64,000 bases of DNA, from positions 310,001 to 374,000 of the forward strand of contig NZ_CP074102.1 in the NCBI RefSeq assembly GCF_018310535.1, read 5' to 3'. Under the pieces are notes generated by a model. The model saw only the letters and a list, made by a program, of their open reading frames with translations. It had not been told where the DNA came from and searched no databases. Origin of the DNA: Streptomyces mirabilis (lineage in GTDB: Bacteria; Actinomycetota; Actinomycetes; Streptomycetales; Streptomycetaceae). A program made the translations under genes and the position numbers. This document shows, one piece after another, positions 1-7,862 of the stretch (position 1 is the stretch's first letter; each line of letters opens with the position of its first letter).

Positions 1-80
1 ACACCCATCCGGGAGCGGGCCACCAACTGAACCACCACGGCCAAGCCGCTCGGGATGGCCCAGAACCAAGGAGGATCCCC
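1..80. other. Upstream of first gene, with strong RBS
   Basis: No gene is visible in these bases. An AAGGAGG Shine-Dalgarno near position 70 sits a few bases before the ATG at 81 and fixes the start of the first gene. Confidence 0.5.
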
Positions 81-353
81 ATGCACCTGGAACCGCGCCC
101 AGGAACCGCCCGGTCGAGCCCGCACCTCCGCGAACTGAAGGATGCCGTGCGCGCCCTGCTAGGACTGGACGACGACACCGCCGTCATAGTCCGCCAACTC
201 ACCTGCAGCGAACCCGGCTGCCCACCGCTGGAAACCGTCGTCGCCGTGGTGCCGATGGACGGCGAGGTCCACCGCTGGACACTCCACCGCCCCGCCGACC
301 AGATCACCGAGAACTACCTGAGGGCCGCCCTGCTCCACCACGGACCGAGCTGA
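81..353 (+). CDS. Small conserved-looking hypothetical protein (90 aa)
   Basis: I do not recognise a characterised family. The start is well supported by an AAGGAGG ribosome site just upstream. The central part holds a cysteine pair, CSEPGCPP, followed by an ETVVAVVP strand, and the C-terminus looks like a small alpha/beta fold. There is no signal peptide or membrane segment. The C-x4-C motif could bind a metal or be redox active, which is inference. The 175-base gap to the Rieske oxygenase leaves it unclear whether it belongs to that operon. Codon use matches the chromosome. Confidence 0.6.
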   Translation: MHLEPRPGTARSSPHLRELKDAVRALLGLDDDTAVIVRQLTCSEPGCPPLETVVAVVPMDGEVHRWTLHRPADQITENYLRAALLHHGPS

Positions 354-527
354 CCGGAACAACCGAGCGGCTTCCTCGGCCCTGGGACATCGCACCTGAA
401 CAGCCATTTCCCGGAAGCCCTTCCGCCTGGCAGAAGCCGCCTTGCCGAGAGGCAGCAAGCGTCACGACCCTGAATCCAACCACGGCACGCGGGGCGACGG
501 CGCCCCGCTCTCAGGGACGGGAACGCC
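354..527. other. Intergenic region before the oxygenase operon
   Basis: No coding region is supported here. It should contain the promoter of the operon starting at 528. A purine-rich stretch (cagggacgggaacgcc) precedes the ATG and may be a weak ribosome site. I see no clear operator palindrome. Confidence 0.35.
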
Positions 528-1592
528 ATGCCTCACTTGACCGCCTTCGCCAGGAACCAGTGGTACGTCGCCGCCTACTCGCACGAGGTCGGGCGGGAGT
601 TGCTCGGGCGGACGATCCTCGGTGAACCGCTCGTCTTCTACCGGACCGAGGACGACGGGACGGCCGTCGCCCTGGCGGACCGTTGTGTGCACCGCCGCTT
701 CCCGCTCTCGGAGAGCCGGCTCGACGGTGACAGGATCGTGTGCGGGTACCACGGGTTCACGTACGACACGACCGGCAGCTGTGTGTACGTGCCGGGGCAA
801 AAACGCATACCGCGCACGGCCCGGGTCGCCTCGTACCCCGTCGTCGAGCAGGATTCGTTCGTCTGGGTCTGGTTCGGCGACCCGGCGCTCGCCGACCCGG
901 GGTCCGTCCCCCGCGCCCGGCACATGGACTCGCCGGACTGGACCACCGTCTGCGGCATGGAGCCCATCGACGCCGACTACGGGCTGCTGGTCGACAATCT
1001 GCTCGACCTCTCGCACGAGACGTATCTGCACGGCGGATACATCGGCACCCCCGAGGTCGCCGAGACGCCGATCACCACCGAGGTCGACGAGGGCGCGGGA
1101 GTCGTACGGGTCAGCAGGCACATGGACGACGCCGAGTGTCCGCCGTTCTACGCCCGTTCGACCGGCATCGAGGGCCGGATCACCCGCTGGCAGGACATCG
1201 AGTACCACGCGCCGTGCCTGTATCTGCTGCACAGCCGGATCGCCCCGGTCGGGGTGCTGCCCGAGGCGGACGGCAGCGACCCGAACGGCTTCCACACCGA
1301 GATCACCTACGCGATCACTCCGTCGAGCGACGGCCATGTCTACGACTTCTGGGCGGTCTCCCGGGACTTCGCGAAGGAGGACGAGGAAGTCACCACGTTC
1401 CTGCGGGACTTCAACCACACCGTGGTGATGCAGGACGTGGACGCGCTCAACCTGCTGCAGAAGACGCTCGGCACCGAGCGGACGGGCTACCAGGAGCTGA
1501 GCATCAACATCGACACCGGCGGTCTCGCGGCCCGCCGCATCCTCGCCCGCCTGGTCGAGGAGGGCGACAAGCCGATGGAGAAGGTCCTGTGA
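528..1592 (+). CDS. Rieske [2Fe-2S] aromatic oxygenase, VanA-like large subunit
   Basis: A 354-aa terminal oxygenase that would use reducing power from the reductase encoded at 1777 to hydroxylate or O-demethylate a substrate. The N-terminal Rieske domain has the C-x-H...C-x2-H cluster motif (C53, H55, C72, H75). The C-terminal catalytic domain has the non-haem iron motif DNLLDLSHETYLH, with ligands H163 and H168; a later Asp in MQDVDAL is the likely third ligand. Length and layout fit the vanillate demethylase/phthalate-type (VanA) group. Substrate cannot be read from sequence; the adjacent ABC importer suggests an imported small aromatic or related acid. Confidence 0.85.
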   Translation: MPHLTAFARNQWYVAAYSHEVGRELLGRTILGEPLVFYRTEDDGTAVALADRCVHRRFPLSESRLDGDRIVCGYHGFTYDTTGSCVYVPGQKRIPRTARVASYPVVEQDSFVWVWFGDPALADPGSVPRARHMDSPDWTTVCGMEPIDADYGLLVDNLLDLSHETYLHGGYIGTPEVAETPITTEVDEGAGVVRVSRHMDDAECPPFYARSTGIEGRITRWQDIEYHAPCLYLLHSRIAPVGVLPEADGSDPNGFHTEITYAITPSSDGHVYDFWAVSRDFAKEDEEVTTFLRDFNHTVVMQDVDALNLLQKTLGTERTGYQELSINIDTGGLAARRILARLVEEGDKPMEKVL

Positions 1593-1594
1593 CC

Positions 1595-1780
1595 ATGCCT
1601 CCCCGCTTCGCGACCCGCGAGATCTACCGCATCGACTGGATCCCGGGGACCGATGTGCTGCACGGCACCTGTCACTGCGGTGCCGAGCACAGCGCCCAGG
1701 ACCCGATCGAGATGTGGGAGTGGATGCTCGGCCACCCCGAAGGACATCGGCCGCAAGAGTCACGGGGGCTTGGATCATGA
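1595..1780 (+). CDS. Small CxC protein encoded between oxygenase and reductase
   Basis: A 61-aa ORF fills the gap between the Rieske oxygenase and its reductase. ATG 1595 is three bases past the oxygenase stop; GTG 1589 in the same frame would overlap that stop. Its TGA overlaps the reductase ATG (ATGA at 1777-1780), so the three genes are translationally coupled. The protein has a TCHCGAEH motif, a possible metal site, and an aromatic-rich segment (MWEWMLGH). No named domain is recognised. Position and coupling suggest an accessory subunit or assembly factor of the oxygenase, which is inference. Confidence 0.65.
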   Translation: MPPRFATREIYRIDWIPGTDVLHGTCHCGAEHSAQDPIEMWEWMLGHPEGHRPQESRGLGS

Positions 1781-2712
1781 GCTCCTACGAAGTCGAACTC
1801 GTCGTGGACAGGAGAGAGTTCGTCGCCGATGGCGTGCTCTCCCTCACCCTGCGCCATCCTCTCGGCGAGGAACTCCCCGCCTGGGAGCCCGGCGCCCACA
1901 TCGACGTCGTGCTCGGGGTCGGCCTTGAGCGGCAGTACTCGCTGTGCGGGGATCCCGCGGACGGTCGGGCGTGGCGGATCGCGGTGTTGCGGGATGCGGA
2001 CGGGCGCGGCGGATCCTCGTACGTGCACGAGCAGTTGGGCGCGGGCGACAAGGTCCGGGTCCGCGGCCCGCGCAACCACTTCGCGCTCGCACCCGCCGCC
2101 CGCTACCGCTTCGTCGCGGGCGGCATCGGCATCACCCCGATCCTGCCGATGCTCGCCGCGGCGGAGGCTGCGGGCACCGAGTGGACGCTGCTGTACGGCG
2201 GGCGGACACGCGACTCCATGGCGTTCACCGGGGAGTTGGAGCGGTACGGGGATCGGGTGACGGTCGCCCCGCAGGACGAGTGCGGACTGCTGGAACTCGA
2301 CTCCGTCCTGACCGGGGTCCCCGAGGGCACACTCGTCTACTGCTGCGGTCCCGGCCCGCTGCTGGACGCGGTGGAGGCGCGCTGCCCCGCCGGGCTGCTG
2401 CGCGTCGAGCGTTTCCAGCCGAAGGTTCAGGAGACGGGCGCGGACGGTGAGTTCGAGGTGGAACTCGCACGCAGCGGGCATACGCTGACCGTTCCCGCAG
2501 ATGTCTCCGTGCTCGACACCGTGCGCGGCGCGGGCGTCGAGGTGCTCTTCTCCTGCACCGAGGGCACCTGCGGGACCTGCGAGACGGACGTCCTGGAAGG
2601 GACCCCGGACCACCGGGACTCGGTGCTCACGGACGAGGAGCGGGAGGCGGGCGAGACCATGCTCATCTGCGTCTCCCGGTGCCTCGGGAAGCGGCTCGTG
2701 CTGGACTTGTGA
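1777..2712 (+). CDS. Oxygenase reductase, VanB/phthalate dioxygenase reductase type
   Basis: A 311-aa electron-transfer protein that takes electrons from NAD(P)H through flavin to a plant-type [2Fe-2S] centre and on to the Rieske oxygenase. It has an N-terminal flavin-binding barrel (RQYSLCGDP), a nucleotide-binding middle domain (GGIGITP, YCCGPGPLLDA) and a C-terminal ferredoxin domain with CTEGTCGTC and a later Cys in LICVSRC. The order flavin-NAD-ferredoxin is that of the VanB/PDR class. The start is the ATG that overlaps the stop of the 61-aa protein. Longer in-frame starts would run through that gene. Confidence 0.85.
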   Translation: MSSYEVELVVDRREFVADGVLSLTLRHPLGEELPAWEPGAHIDVVLGVGLERQYSLCGDPADGRAWRIAVLRDADGRGGSSYVHEQLGAGDKVRVRGPRNHFALAPAARYRFVAGGIGITPILPMLAAAEAAGTEWTLLYGGRTRDSMAFTGELERYGDRVTVAPQDECGLLELDSVLTGVPEGTLVYCCGPGPLLDAVEARCPAGLLRVERFQPKVQETGADGEFEVELARSGHTLTVPADVSVLDTVRGAGVEVLFSCTEGTCGTCETDVLEGTPDHRDSVLTDEEREAGETMLICVSRCLGKRLVLDL

Positions 2713-2763
2713 GCCGCGGGGTTCTGGAGGCCCGCCTCGGCGCGGGCCCCGACCCGAACCAAC

Positions 2764-2783
2764 TGTCAACAATATTGTTAGCC
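2764..2783. promoter_or_regulatory. Palindrome AACAATATTGTT before the ABC importer genes
   Basis: A perfect 12-bp palindrome (2768-2779) in an AT-rich island, unusual in this GC-rich DNA, sits about 110 bases before the importer's first gene. It is a candidate operator for a regulator not obvious in the window. Confidence 0.4.
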
Positions 2784-2886
2784 AAAGCCATTGACCCCGC
2801 CGTACGAGGGCTCTACCTTCCCGCTGAGCACCCATTGCGGTGCGCGCACAGCCTGTCGGAACAATGTCGTCTGCACAGGAGGAGCC

Positions 2887-3858
2887 ATGCGTCGTCTGCT
2901 CGCCGGTCTCGCGGTCGGATCCTTTCTGGTCGCCGCGTCGGCATGCGGTTCGTCCGGCGGCGGTGGCGCCTCGGACAAGAACGCGTCGTCCGGCGGTACC
3001 ACCACGGTCAAGGTCGGGGTCATCCCCATCGTCGATGTCGCGCCTCTCTACCTGGGCCAGCAGAAGGGCTTCTTCAGCAAGCGCGGCCTGAGGCTGTCCA
3101 TGACGACCGCGCAGGGCGGCGCGGCGATCGTGCCGGGAGTGGTCAGCGGCCAGTTCCAGTTCGGGTTCAGCAACATGACCTCGCTGATGATCGCGCAGAG
3201 CCAGAACCTGCCCGTGAAGGCCGTCGTCAACGGCGTCGCCTCGACGGGCATGGCGGGCAAGGACTTCGGCGCCATCACCGTGAAGAAGGGCAGCCCGATC
3301 ACGTCCGCGAAGGAACTGGAGGGGAAGAAGGTCGCGGTCAACACGCTGAAGAACATCAACGAGACGGCGGTGCGCGAGTCGGTGCGCAAAGCGGGCGGTG
3401 ACCCGTCCAAGGTGAAGTTCGTCGAGCTGGCCTTCGACCAGATGCCCGCCGCCCTCGACAGCGGTCAGATCGACGCCGCGATGATGGTCGAGCCGGCGCT
3501 CGCCACCGTCAAGAGCCAGGGCGCCACGGAGATCGCCTCGTCCCTGGTCGACGTCGCCAAGGACCTCACCGTGGCGATGTACTTCACCTCGACGCAGTAC
3601 GAGCAGAAGAACCCCGACGTGGTGAAGAAGTTCCAGGAGGCGACCGCGGAGTCCCTCGCCTACGCCGACGCCCACCCGGACGAGGTCCGCCAGGCCGTCA
3701 CCACGTACACGAAGATCCCGGCGGCGACACTGGCCCAGGTCACCCTCCCGAAGTGGCCGGCCGAGCCGAACCGCGCGTCGATCGAGGCGCTGGAGAAACT
3801 GGGCGAGCAGGACGGGCTGTTCAAGTCGACGCCCGACCTCGACAAGCTGCTGCCATGA
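2887..3858 (+). CDS. ABC transporter substrate-binding lipoprotein, NMT1/SsuA type
   Basis: A 323-aa extracytoplasmic binding protein. The start at 2887 follows GGAGGAGCC and gives a short lipoprotein signal (RR, hydrophobic run, lipobox ASAC with Cys20) and a Gly/Ser-rich linker. The mature part has the periplasmic binding fold of the NMT1/TauA/SsuA family (VGVIPIVDVAPLYLGQQKGFF; later AMMVEPALATV). Such proteins feed sulfonates, nitrate, pyrimidine precursors or aromatic acids to their permeases. Genes for two permeases and an ATPase follow with overlapping ends. The ligand is probably the oxygenase substrate, by context only. Confidence 0.85.
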   Translation: MRRLLAGLAVGSFLVAASACGSSGGGGASDKNASSGGTTTVKVGVIPIVDVAPLYLGQQKGFFSKRGLRLSMTTAQGGAAIVPGVVSGQFQFGFSNMTSLMIAQSQNLPVKAVVNGVASTGMAGKDFGAITVKKGSPITSAKELEGKKVAVNTLKNINETAVRESVRKAGGDPSKVKFVELAFDQMPAALDSGQIDAAMMVEPALATVKSQGATEIASSLVDVAKDLTVAMYFTSTQYEQKNPDVVKKFQEATAESLAYADAHPDEVRQAVTTYTKIPAATLAQVTLPKWPAEPNRASIEALEKLGEQDGLFKSTPDLDKLLP

Positions 3859-4628
3859 GGGGTGCGAACGCCGCCCTGGGCGCAGCCGGGCTCGCGGCCT
3901 TCCTCGCGCTGGGCGAGGCGGTGCCGCGGCTCGGTCTCGTCAAGGAGGCGTACTTTCCGCCGACCAGCCGCATCGCCGACGCGCTCGGCCAGGAGGTCAC
4001 CGACCACGCCTTCTGGACGGCGCTCGGTGACACCCTGACCGGCTGGGCCCTGGGCCTGGCGATCGCGGTAGGCGCGGGCGTCGTCGTGGGGCTGCTCGTC
4101 TCGGTCGTGCCGTATCTGCGCGAGGCCACCGCCTCGACCATCGAGTTCCTGCGCCCGATCCCCTCCGTCGCCCTGATCCCCCTCGCCGTCCTGCTCTACG
4201 GCACCGAACTGCGCTCCGTCCTCCTCCTCGTCGTGTACGCCTCGTTCTGGCAGGTCCTCGTCCAGGTCCTGTACGGCGTCCAGGATGTCGACCCGGTCGC
4301 CGAGGAGACGGCCCGCTCGTACGGCCTCGGCCCATGGGCACGCGTCCGGCACGTCCTGTGGCCCACGGCCCTCCCGTACGTCATGACGGGCGTCCGGCTC
4401 GCCGCCGCGGTCGCCCTCATCCTCGCCGTGACCGCCGAACTCGTCATCGGCGCGCCGGGATTGGGCGCGCGGATCGCGGTCGCCGAGTCCTCGCAGGCGG
4501 TCCCCGACATGTACGCGCTGGTGGTGGTCACCGGTCTGCTCGGGCTGTTCATCAACGTGGGCGCCCGTACGGTGGAGCGCCGGGCGCTGGCCTGGCACCA
4601 GTCGGTGCGCGGGGAGGTGATGGTGTGA
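3855..4628 (+). CDS. ABC transporter permease 1 (SsuC/TauC-like)
   Basis: A 257-aa integral membrane permease with about six hydrophobic segments and the BPD_transp_1 coupling region EETARSYGLGPWARVRHVLWPTALPY-like EAA loop (around residues 150-175). ATG 3855 overlaps the stop of the binding protein (ATGA), so the start is well defined and coupled. Two different permeases in the operon would form the heterodimeric channel. Confidence 0.83.
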   Translation: MRGANAALGAAGLAAFLALGEAVPRLGLVKEAYFPPTSRIADALGQEVTDHAFWTALGDTLTGWALGLAIAVGAGVVVGLLVSVVPYLREATASTIEFLRPIPSVALIPLAVLLYGTELRSVLLLVVYASFWQVLVQVLYGVQDVDPVAEETARSYGLGPWARVRHVLWPTALPYVMTGVRLAAAVALILAVTAELVIGAPGLGARIAVAESSQAVPDMYALVVVTGLLGLFINVGARTVERRALAWHQSVRGEVMV

Positions 4629-5404
4629 GGTCCTTCCTGCTGCGGCTGCTCTTCGTCGTCGCGCTGCCCGCGCTGCTCGTCGCGGTCTGGTGGCTGGCGT
4701 CCGACGGCAGTACGAACGTGTACTGGCCACCGCTGCGCACGATCCTCAGGACCTTCCCGGACGTCTGGACGCGCGAGCGGCTGCGCTCCGACCTCGTGCC
4801 CAGCGTGCTCCGCCTGCTCGCCGGGTACGCGGCGGCGGCCGTCGTGGGCGTGGCGCTGGGCACGGTCATCGGCTCGTACCGGCGGGTGCGGGCCCTGTGC
4901 GAGCCGGTCCTGGAGTTTCTGCGCGCGGTACCGCCTCCCGTCCTGGTCCCCGTCATCATGCTGTTCGCCGGCATCGGCGACACGATGAAGATCGCCGTGA
5001 TCGCGAGCGGCTGCGTCTGGCCGATCCTGCTCAACACGGTCGAGGGCGTGCGGGCGGTCGACTCGGTGATGGCGGAGACGGCGCGTTCGTACGGCATCAC
5101 GGGCGTGGCCCGGCTGCGCAGCGTGGTCCTGCGCGCGGCGAGCCCGCAGATCTTCGCGGGCCTGCGCCAGGCCCTGTCCATCGGGATCATCCTGATGGTC
5201 ATCAGCGAGATGTTCGCGGCCAGCAACGGCCTCGGCTTCACCGTCGTCCAGTTCCAGCGGAGCTTCGCGATCCCCGACATGTGGACCGGAATCCTCGTCC
5301 TGGGCTTGCTCGGTTTCCTTCTCTCGGTCGTCTTCCAACTGGTCGAGCGCCGGGTGCTCGGCTGGTACCACGGTCAGCGCGCGGTGTCCCGGCGGTCTCC
5401 GTGA
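4625..5404 (+). CDS. ABC transporter permease 2 (SsuC/TauC-like)
   Basis: A 259-aa permease paralogous to the preceding one. GTG 4625 overlaps the upstream stop (GTGA) and opens with RSFLLRLLFVVALPALLV, a typical first membrane helix. The EAA-type loop is MAETARSYGITGVARLRSV. Its end again overlaps the downstream GTG/ATPase start region. Together with permease 1 it should form the membrane pore of the importer. Confidence 0.83.
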   Translation: MRSFLLRLLFVVALPALLVAVWWLASDGSTNVYWPPLRTILRTFPDVWTRERLRSDLVPSVLRLLAGYAAAAVVGVALGTVIGSYRRVRALCEPVLEFLRAVPPPVLVPVIMLFAGIGDTMKIAVIASGCVWPILLNTVEGVRAVDSVMAETARSYGITGVARLRSVVLRAASPQIFAGLRQALSIGIILMVISEMFAASNGLGFTVVQFQRSFAIPDMWTGILVLGLLGFLLSVVFQLVERRVLGWYHGQRAVSRRSP

Positions 5405-5424
5405 AGCTCGCGAAAGGGCGGTCC

Positions 5425-6240
5425 ATGCACGCGTCTCTTGTCGTATCCGGCCTGAACAAGGTCTACGAGGGTTCCGGCCGCCGGGTGGAGGCGGTACGGG
5501 ACCTCACCTTCACCGTCGAGGCGGGCGAACTCGTCTGTCTGGTCGGCCCGTCGGGATGCGGCAAGACCACGCTCCTGAAGTGCATGGGCGGGCTGCTGAC
5601 ACCGACGTCGGGCGAAGTGCGGCTGAACGACCGCCCGGTGAGCGGTCCGCCGCCGGGGATGGCGTTCGTGTTCCAGGAGTACGGACGCAGTCTGTTCCCC
5701 TGGATGCGAGTGCGGGAGAACGTCGAACTGCCCCTGAAGCAGAAGCCGTTGAGCAAGGCGCGGCGCCGGGAGCTGGTCTCGGACGCGTTGGAGTCGGTCG
5801 GGCTCACGGATGCCGCGGGGGCCTACCCGTGGCAGCTGTCGGGCGGGATGCAGCAGCGCGTCGCGATCGCCCGCGCGCTCGCGTACGAGCCCGACGTCCT
5901 GCTGATGGACGAGCCGTTCGCGGCGGTCGACGCGCAGACCCGAGCCGATCTGGAGGACCTGGTGCGCGGCCTGTGGCGGGGACGCGGCATCACCATCCTG
6001 TTCGTCACCCACGACATCGACGAGGCCGTGTACCTCGGCGAACGGGTCCTGATCCTCTCCGCATCCCCCACCGTCGTACAGGAGCAGCTGAAGATCGATC
6101 TCCCCGACGAGCGGGACCAGTTGCACACCCGGGTCGCCCCGCGCTTCGCCGAACTGCGGACCCATGTGTACGAGCAGATCCAGGCGGCGAAGCGCGGGAC
6201 ACCCTTCGGCCTCAAGACAGATACGCCTCCACCTCGCTGA
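5425..6240 (+). CDS. ABC transporter ATP-binding protein (SsuB/TauB-like)
   Basis: A 271-aa ATPase that powers the importer. Walker A is GPSGCGKTT, the signature is LSGGMQQR, Walker B is VLLMDEPF, and the switch His is in FVTHDIDEA. ATG 5425 has a purine-rich AAAGGGCGG before it; GTG 5401, overlapping the permease stop, is an alternative start eight codons earlier. Its last 29 bases overlap the end of the convergent F5/8-domain gene on the other strand. Confidence 0.85.
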   Translation: MHASLVVSGLNKVYEGSGRRVEAVRDLTFTVEAGELVCLVGPSGCGKTTLLKCMGGLLTPTSGEVRLNDRPVSGPPPGMAFVFQEYGRSLFPWMRVRENVELPLKQKPLSKARRRELVSDALESVGLTDAAGAYPWQLSGGMQQRVAIARALAYEPDVLLMDEPFAAVDAQTRADLEDLVRGLWRGRGITILFVTHDIDEAVYLGERVLILSASPTVVQEQLKIDLPDERDQLHTRVAPRFAELRTHVYEQIQAAKRGTPFGLKTDTPPPR

Positions 6241-6769
6241 ACTGGGCGGCGGGCCACCCGGTGTTGGCGGTGACGTTGAGCCGGAGGTAGCGCAGGTTCG
6301 TGCCGCTGGGCAGGGTGACCGTCACCGTGTTCCCGGTGGCCGGGTCGAAGCGGTAGTCCTTCGAGGCGACGACCGTCGAGTACGCCGAGCCGTCCGTGCT
6401 GCCCAGGACCGACAGGGTCTGTGTGCGCGCCTGCCAGACCGAGGCGGGCGGCAGCTTCAGCACGAGGCGGCGGGCGGGCTGGTTCGAGCCGAGGTCCACC
6501 GTCCAGGCCTGCGGGAAGGCGTTGTTGGTGGACTCCCAGTAGCTGTTCGCGTCGCCGTCGACCGCCTTGCCGGGGGTGTAGACGTCCTGCGATCCGGTGG
6601 CGGAGGCCGGGCGGCCCTTGGCAAGGTTGCGGGCGGGGTCGGGGTCCGGGTTCCCAGCGCCGGGCTGGGGCCAGGTGGAGCAGTCCGCCCAGGTGGTGTC
6701 CCAGCCGGAGTTGCCGCCGCCGTTGGTGAGCGTGAAGGCACCCGAGCGCCCGGTCGGGTAGGGGCAGTT
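6212..6769 (-). pseudogene. C-terminal part of a secreted F5/8-type C domain protein, split by a TnpB element
   Basis: This fragment encodes a segment starting NCPYPTGRSGAFTLT and then a discoidin/F5-8 type C (carbohydrate-binding) domain (ARNLAKGRPASATG...AVDGDANSYWES...QTLSVLGS...LRLNVTANTG) to a TGA at 6212. The coding frame runs into the right end of an IS605-type element at 6770. The N-terminus, with a signal peptide, lies on the far side at 7708-7797. Joining the two flanks gives one continuous frame, GSGH then NCPY. Position after aglA suggests a secreted polysaccharide-active or -binding protein. The full enzyme, if there was one, is not identifiable. Confidence 0.7.
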
Positions 6770-6770
6770 T

Positions 6771-6960
6771 TGAAGTGCTCTCCCGATTGAAGCTGGGAGA
6801 TTCCCACCTACCTCACGGTGGCGGGCTCGACGCCTCGCGGGCGCCTGACGACTGCCCTTCCGGCAGCCGGGATGAGCGCATGGCCCGTCCGGTACAGGTG
6901 CAGGACGTTCCGGGCGGCATTCAGCCACTTGTCCCGGTCTGCTGTGCCGTCCAGGAGGTG
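6771..6960 (-). ncRNA. Candidate omega RNA (right end of the TnpB element)
   Basis: In TnpB elements the guide RNA covers the 3' end of tnpB and the right end, with the guide read from flanking DNA. Here the 3' part of tnpB leads into the TCTCCC/GGGAGA hairpin and ends near 6770. The guide would then begin AACTGCCCCTACCC, from the interrupted host gene. The 5' limit given is only approximate. Expression is unknown. Confidence 0.45.
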
Positions 6961-7620
6961 AGCCGGTCGGCCGTGGTCCTGATGGTTTTGGTCGGACAGG
7001 GCGAGCGGGATGCTGACTCCCACGTCGATACCGACCTCGGGACCGGCGTGCGGCTCGGGCGAAGGTGCGAGGATTTGGACGCGGAAGGCGATGTGCCAGC
7101 CGAGCGCCTCCTTGATCAGCCGGGCACCGGTGATCTTGTTATCCGCGCCTGCATGCTTTCCGACGGGGAGGTCTTTGGTCCAGCGGAAGCGGACGCGGCC
7201 GACCTTGGGAATGTTGACCATGCCCCAGCGGCGGTGCACGCACTCGATCTGGAGGTCGCGGCCCTGCGGGATGTCCACGCTCATCACCGATCGGAAGCGG
7301 GCCTTGAAAATCGGCGCTTCGGTCCGCCCCTCCCAGCAGTTCTTCCATGCCTGGAAGTACGTCTTGAGGACCGCCTGGGCGGCCTGGGCGGGAAGGACTG
7401 CGAGCCAATCGATGTCCTTGCGGGCCTGGCGGATCGCGGCGTCCGCCGCGGCAAGCGTGCGCTTGCCCTTCGGCAGCATCGTCCACCAGTCATGCAGGAG
7501 GTTCCACGTCGTACGGACGGCGTGCGCCTGGCCGTCAATCAGGCGGACTTGTGCGGGCGTCAGCCCCAGTCGGGCGCGGTGCCCGAACCGCCACTTCTCC
7601 CGCACACGTTCCGTACTCAC
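6808..7620 (-). pseudogene. tnpB: TnpB-like RNA-guided nuclease with internal deletion
   Basis: A 270-aa TnpB remnant; most relatives are about 370-450 aa. The N-terminal HTH and wedge region is recognisable (LTPAQVRLIDGQAHAVRTTW, AWKNCWEG...FKARF). RuvC-I is present (VGIDVGVSIPLAL). Coding then jumps from ADRDKW to LNAARNVLHLYRTGH, a segment normally at the C-terminal end. RuvC-II with its Glu, the zinc finger and the RuvC-III Asp before NAARN are therefore missing. The frame stays open across the deletion. Cleavage activity is not expected; RNA or DNA binding cannot be excluded. Confidence 0.7.
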
Positions 7621-7707
7621 ACGATCACTCTACGATTTGGCTCATGTCACCACGATGGACTCCAAATCCCGCTGCACGAACTGGCCGCCACGTCATTCAC
7701 AACCTTC

Positions 7708-7797
7708 ATGTCCACTGCCGGCCGCGAGGGCGACGGTGACCGCGGCGACGGTGACGAAGGTTGGCATGCGCCTGACAGAACTGGAGCTGTTGTGCAT
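7708..7797 (-). pseudogene. N-terminal signal-peptide part of the split F5/8-domain gene
   Basis: Starting at ATG 7797 the sequence encodes a signal peptide: MHNSSSSVRRM, then the hydrophobic run TFVTVAAVTVALAAG. It meets the left end of the TnpB element at 7707, after which the frame closes in a few codons. It is in frame with the C-terminal part at 6769 once the element is removed. The gene would have followed aglA in the same direction. Confidence 0.6.
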
Positions 7798-7862
7798 GTG
7801 CTGATCCCTTCGTGGTGGGGGTACGGGGATAGCGGTATGCGGTCGACGCCGTCGACGCGGTC

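Larger units (their letters stand above)
6770..7707 (-). mobile_element. IS605-family (TnpB-only) element, about 938 bp
   Basis: The element lies between two halves of the F5/8-domain gene. On the minus strand the left end begins GAAGGTTGTGAATG after GGACAT. The right end has a hairpin TCTCCC-GGGAGA (6779-6800) followed by GCACTTCAA, the layout of IS605-type right ends. There is no tnpA, so it would have needed a helper for transposition. No target duplication is seen, as expected for this family. Removing 6770-7707 restores the host reading frame, which supports these borders. Confidence 0.65.

Noticed and set aside
1672..3675. A 667-aa minus-strand open frame
   Set aside because: It is antisense to the reductase and ABC genes, low-complexity Arg/Gly/His, with no family signature.
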